A DNA stretch of 15,214 nucleotides from assembly GCA_011049465.1 (NCBI GenBank), contig DSBP01000009.1:1-15214 (forward strand), given 5' to 3'. The notes under the pieces are model-generated. The model saw nothing but the letters and a program-made list of their open reading frames with translations, did not search any database and was not told the DNA's origin. Position numbers and translations under genes: made by a program. Below, piece after piece: positions 14,368 to 15,214 of the stretch. The stretch is from a bacterium. Lineage in GTDB: Bacteria > Oederibacteriota > PGYV01 > DSBP01. Position 1 is the first letter of the stretch. Each line of letters starts with the position of its first letter.

Positions 14368-14757
14368 TTGAGCAGAATATTATACGGCACCGGAAGGCGT
14401 AAAAACGCGGTCGCGAGGGTTTATCTGAAACCCGGGGCAGGCGAGATAACAATAAACGGGCTTGAGGAAAAAGAATACTTTGACAGGGACACACACGTCT
14501 CGCATTTTAAGGCGCCGCTTGAGGCGACCATGAATACGGGAAAATATGACGTTATGGCGACTGTGAGCGGCGGCGGAAAGACAGGCCAGTCCGGAGCCAT
14601 AAGAATGGGAATCGCGAGAGGGCTCGCGCAGATTGATGACAATGTCAGGTCTATTCTTTCAAAGGCCGGTTATCTTACAAGAGACGCGAGAATGGTTGAG
14701 CGCAAGAAATACGGAAAGATGAAGGCGCGCAGGAGCTATCAGTTCTCAAAACGATAA
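14368..14757 (+). CDS. rpsI: Small ribosomal subunit protein S9 (uS9)
   Basis: 129 aa, the typical S9 length. S9 sits in the 30S head, and its C-terminal tail reaches the P-site tRNA. LYGTGRRKNAVARVYLKPGAG, SGGGKTGQSGAIRMGIARGL and the C-terminal MVERKKYGKMKARRSYQFSKR region, ending in the invariant FSKR, identify it. The start is TTG 14368 with a strong AAGGAGGAA ribosome site ending at 14362. It is co-transcribed with rplM and followed by an intrinsic terminator 18 nt after the stop. Confidence 0.98.
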   Translation: MSRILYGTGRRKNAVARVYLKPGAGEITINGLEEKEYFDRDTHVSHFKAPLEATMNTGKYDVMATVSGGGKTGQSGAIRMGIARGLAQIDDNVRSILSKAGYLTRDARMVERKKYGKMKARRSYQFSKR

Positions 14758-14775
14758 GGTTTGTAATGCGATATC

Positions 14776-14806
14776 AAAAGGCGGGAGCTTGTCTCCCGCC
14801 TTTTTT
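14776..14806 (+). terminator. Intrinsic terminator of rplM-rpsI
   Basis: GGCGGGAG (14780-14787) pairs perfectly with CTCCCGCC (14793-14800) around the 5-nt loop CTTGT; AAAA before the stem and a TTTTTT run (14801-14806) after it extend the fold and give the U-tract. Confidence 0.93.
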
Positions 14807-14830
14807 GTTGCCGCGAACAGAGCTAAATCA

Positions 14831-14865
14831 GAAAATTTTCCACTGCCGGCCCCGTCCTGCGGTAG
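14831..14865. repeat. 35-bp dispersed repeat, copy R1
   Basis: It matches 15170-15204 at 31 of 35 positions in the same orientation (shared run ATTTTCCACTGCC, then GCCCCGTCCTGCG). It is the inverted counterpart of the L-type repeat start at 14983-15013. Confidence 0.8.
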
Positions 14866-14916
14866 AGACGGGCCATGCTTGCCTGCCGAAATCTCGATGA
14901 AGGTAGGTGCCCGTCT
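14866..14916. repeat. 8-bp inverted repeat after R1
   Basis: AGACGGGC (14866-14873) is the exact inverse of GCCCGTCT (14909-14916); the 35 nt between them contain a weaker nested pairing (GCCTGCC with GGTAGGT). Confidence 0.6.
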
Positions 14917-14979
14917 AAGCGTCTTGTCTTTCGGTGGTTGTACTAATTTGCAAATTCCAAATTATAAATTGCCTCACTT

Positions 14980-15039
14980 GAGGCGGGACGGGGCAGGCAG
15001 CGGAGAAATTTCGCCGATTTACATCGGCGGTGAGCCCGG
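14980..15039. repeat. 60-bp dispersed repeat, copy L2
   Basis: 58 of 60 identical to 13374-13433, including the perfect CGCCGAT-TTAC-ATCGGCG hairpin (15012-15029). Its first 31 bases are inverted, with about four differences, relative to 15170-15199, so L2 and R2 together look like the ends of a roughly 220-bp element. Confidence 0.88.
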
Positions 15040-15169
15040 TCAGATGCAGACTCATGAATATGCGCGATTAGGCTTGCGCGGGGTTTTAGGGCGGCAACTC
15101 TTATGCGGGGCACAGGTGTTGGGGATGGCGTTGAATAGCGAGCAACACAGACGCGCCCTGAGTTCTCGA

Positions 15170-15204
15170 CGAAATTTTCCACTGCCAGCCCCGTCCTGCG
15201 ATAG
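15170..15204. repeat. 35-bp dispersed repeat, copy R2
   Basis: Second R-type copy, close to the window edge. With L2 it forms terminal inverted repeats of about 30 bp enclosing 15014-15169, which carries no gene. The sequence after it (GTGTGTTAA) resembles GCGTGTTGG after the partial copy at 13558-13572, hinting that the repeat extends past the window. Confidence 0.8.
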
Positions 15205-15214
15205 TGTGTGTTAA

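Larger units (their letters stand above)
14807..15214. other. Gene-free repeat-rich stretch downstream of rpsI
   Basis: An open frame from 14789 to the window end has no ribosome site, starts inside the terminator and runs through repeats, so I do not call it a gene. The stretch holds two R-type repeats, one L-type repeat, an inverted repeat at 14866-14916, and an AT-rich run with a perfect AATTTGCAAATT palindrome (14945-14956). Positions 15040-15169 have nothing I recognise. Confidence 0.65.

Noticed and set aside
13374..15204. CRISPR array
   Set aside because: The repeats are few, irregularly spaced, in mixed orientation and interrupted by ribosomal genes; no cas genes are present.
14789..15214. 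Open frame of 141 aa running to the window end
   Set aside because: It begins inside the rpsI terminator hairpin, has no ribosome site, and its translation is just the L/R repeats and spacer; composition is unlike the neighbouring genes.

Overview
The window comes from a Gram-negative-type bacterium. It opens in a lipid A gene cluster (fabZ end, lpxA, lpxI), continues through a conserved chromosome and secretion block (smc, ftsY, recJ), and closes with the ribosomal protein pair rplM-rpsI. The genes suggest an ordinary chromosome and carry no phage, plasmid or defence signature. Arginine is often encoded by AGG/AGA and isoleucine by ATA, and several starts are TTG. The use of lpxI rather than lpxH, the AT-rich heptamer spacers and the dispersed palindromic repeats would fit an uncultured, deep-branching lipopolysaccharide-bearing lineage (candidate-phylum style), but I cannot name the phylum from this sequence alone.

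Layout. (1) Positions 1-2894, + strand: the end of fabZ, then lpxA, lpxI and a DegT-family sugar aminotransferase, tightly packed or overlapping. This is the early lipid A pathway plus a PLP enzyme that might supply an amino sugar for it. (2) Positions 2898-9083, + strand: smc, ftsY and recJ, with 3-bp gaps or 4-8-bp overlaps, so almost certainly one transcription unit continuing from the lipid A genes. (3) Positions 9118-10279: a small secreted protein of unknown function overlapping a YitT-family membrane protein. (4) Positions 10405-11766: a cytoplasmic GH1 beta-glucosidase with its own strong ribosome binding site. (5) Positions 11907-13289, - strand: a MATE-family exporter, convergent with the glucosidase and preceded by a plausible promoter. 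(6) Positions 13290-13792: a gene-free stretch filled with repeats and hairpins, including a REPIN-like pair of inverted hairpins. (7) Positions 13793-14806: a near-consensus promoter, a leader of about 100 nt, rplM, rpsI and a strong intrinsic terminator. (8) Positions 14807-15214: a second gene-free stretch with more copies of the same repeat family, running off the window end.

How they work together: fabZ, lpxA and lpxI build the acylated glucosamine core of lipid A; smc organises the chromosome; ftsY is the signal recognition particle receptor; recJ is a 5'-3' single-strand exonuclease; rplM and rpsI make ribosomal proteins L13 and S9. The accessory genes (YitT, GH1, MATE) sit between the housekeeping blocks. 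I see no convincing new multi-gene system. The most unusual material is the repeat architecture on both sides of rplM-rpsI, and secondarily the aminotransferase next to lpxA/lpxI.
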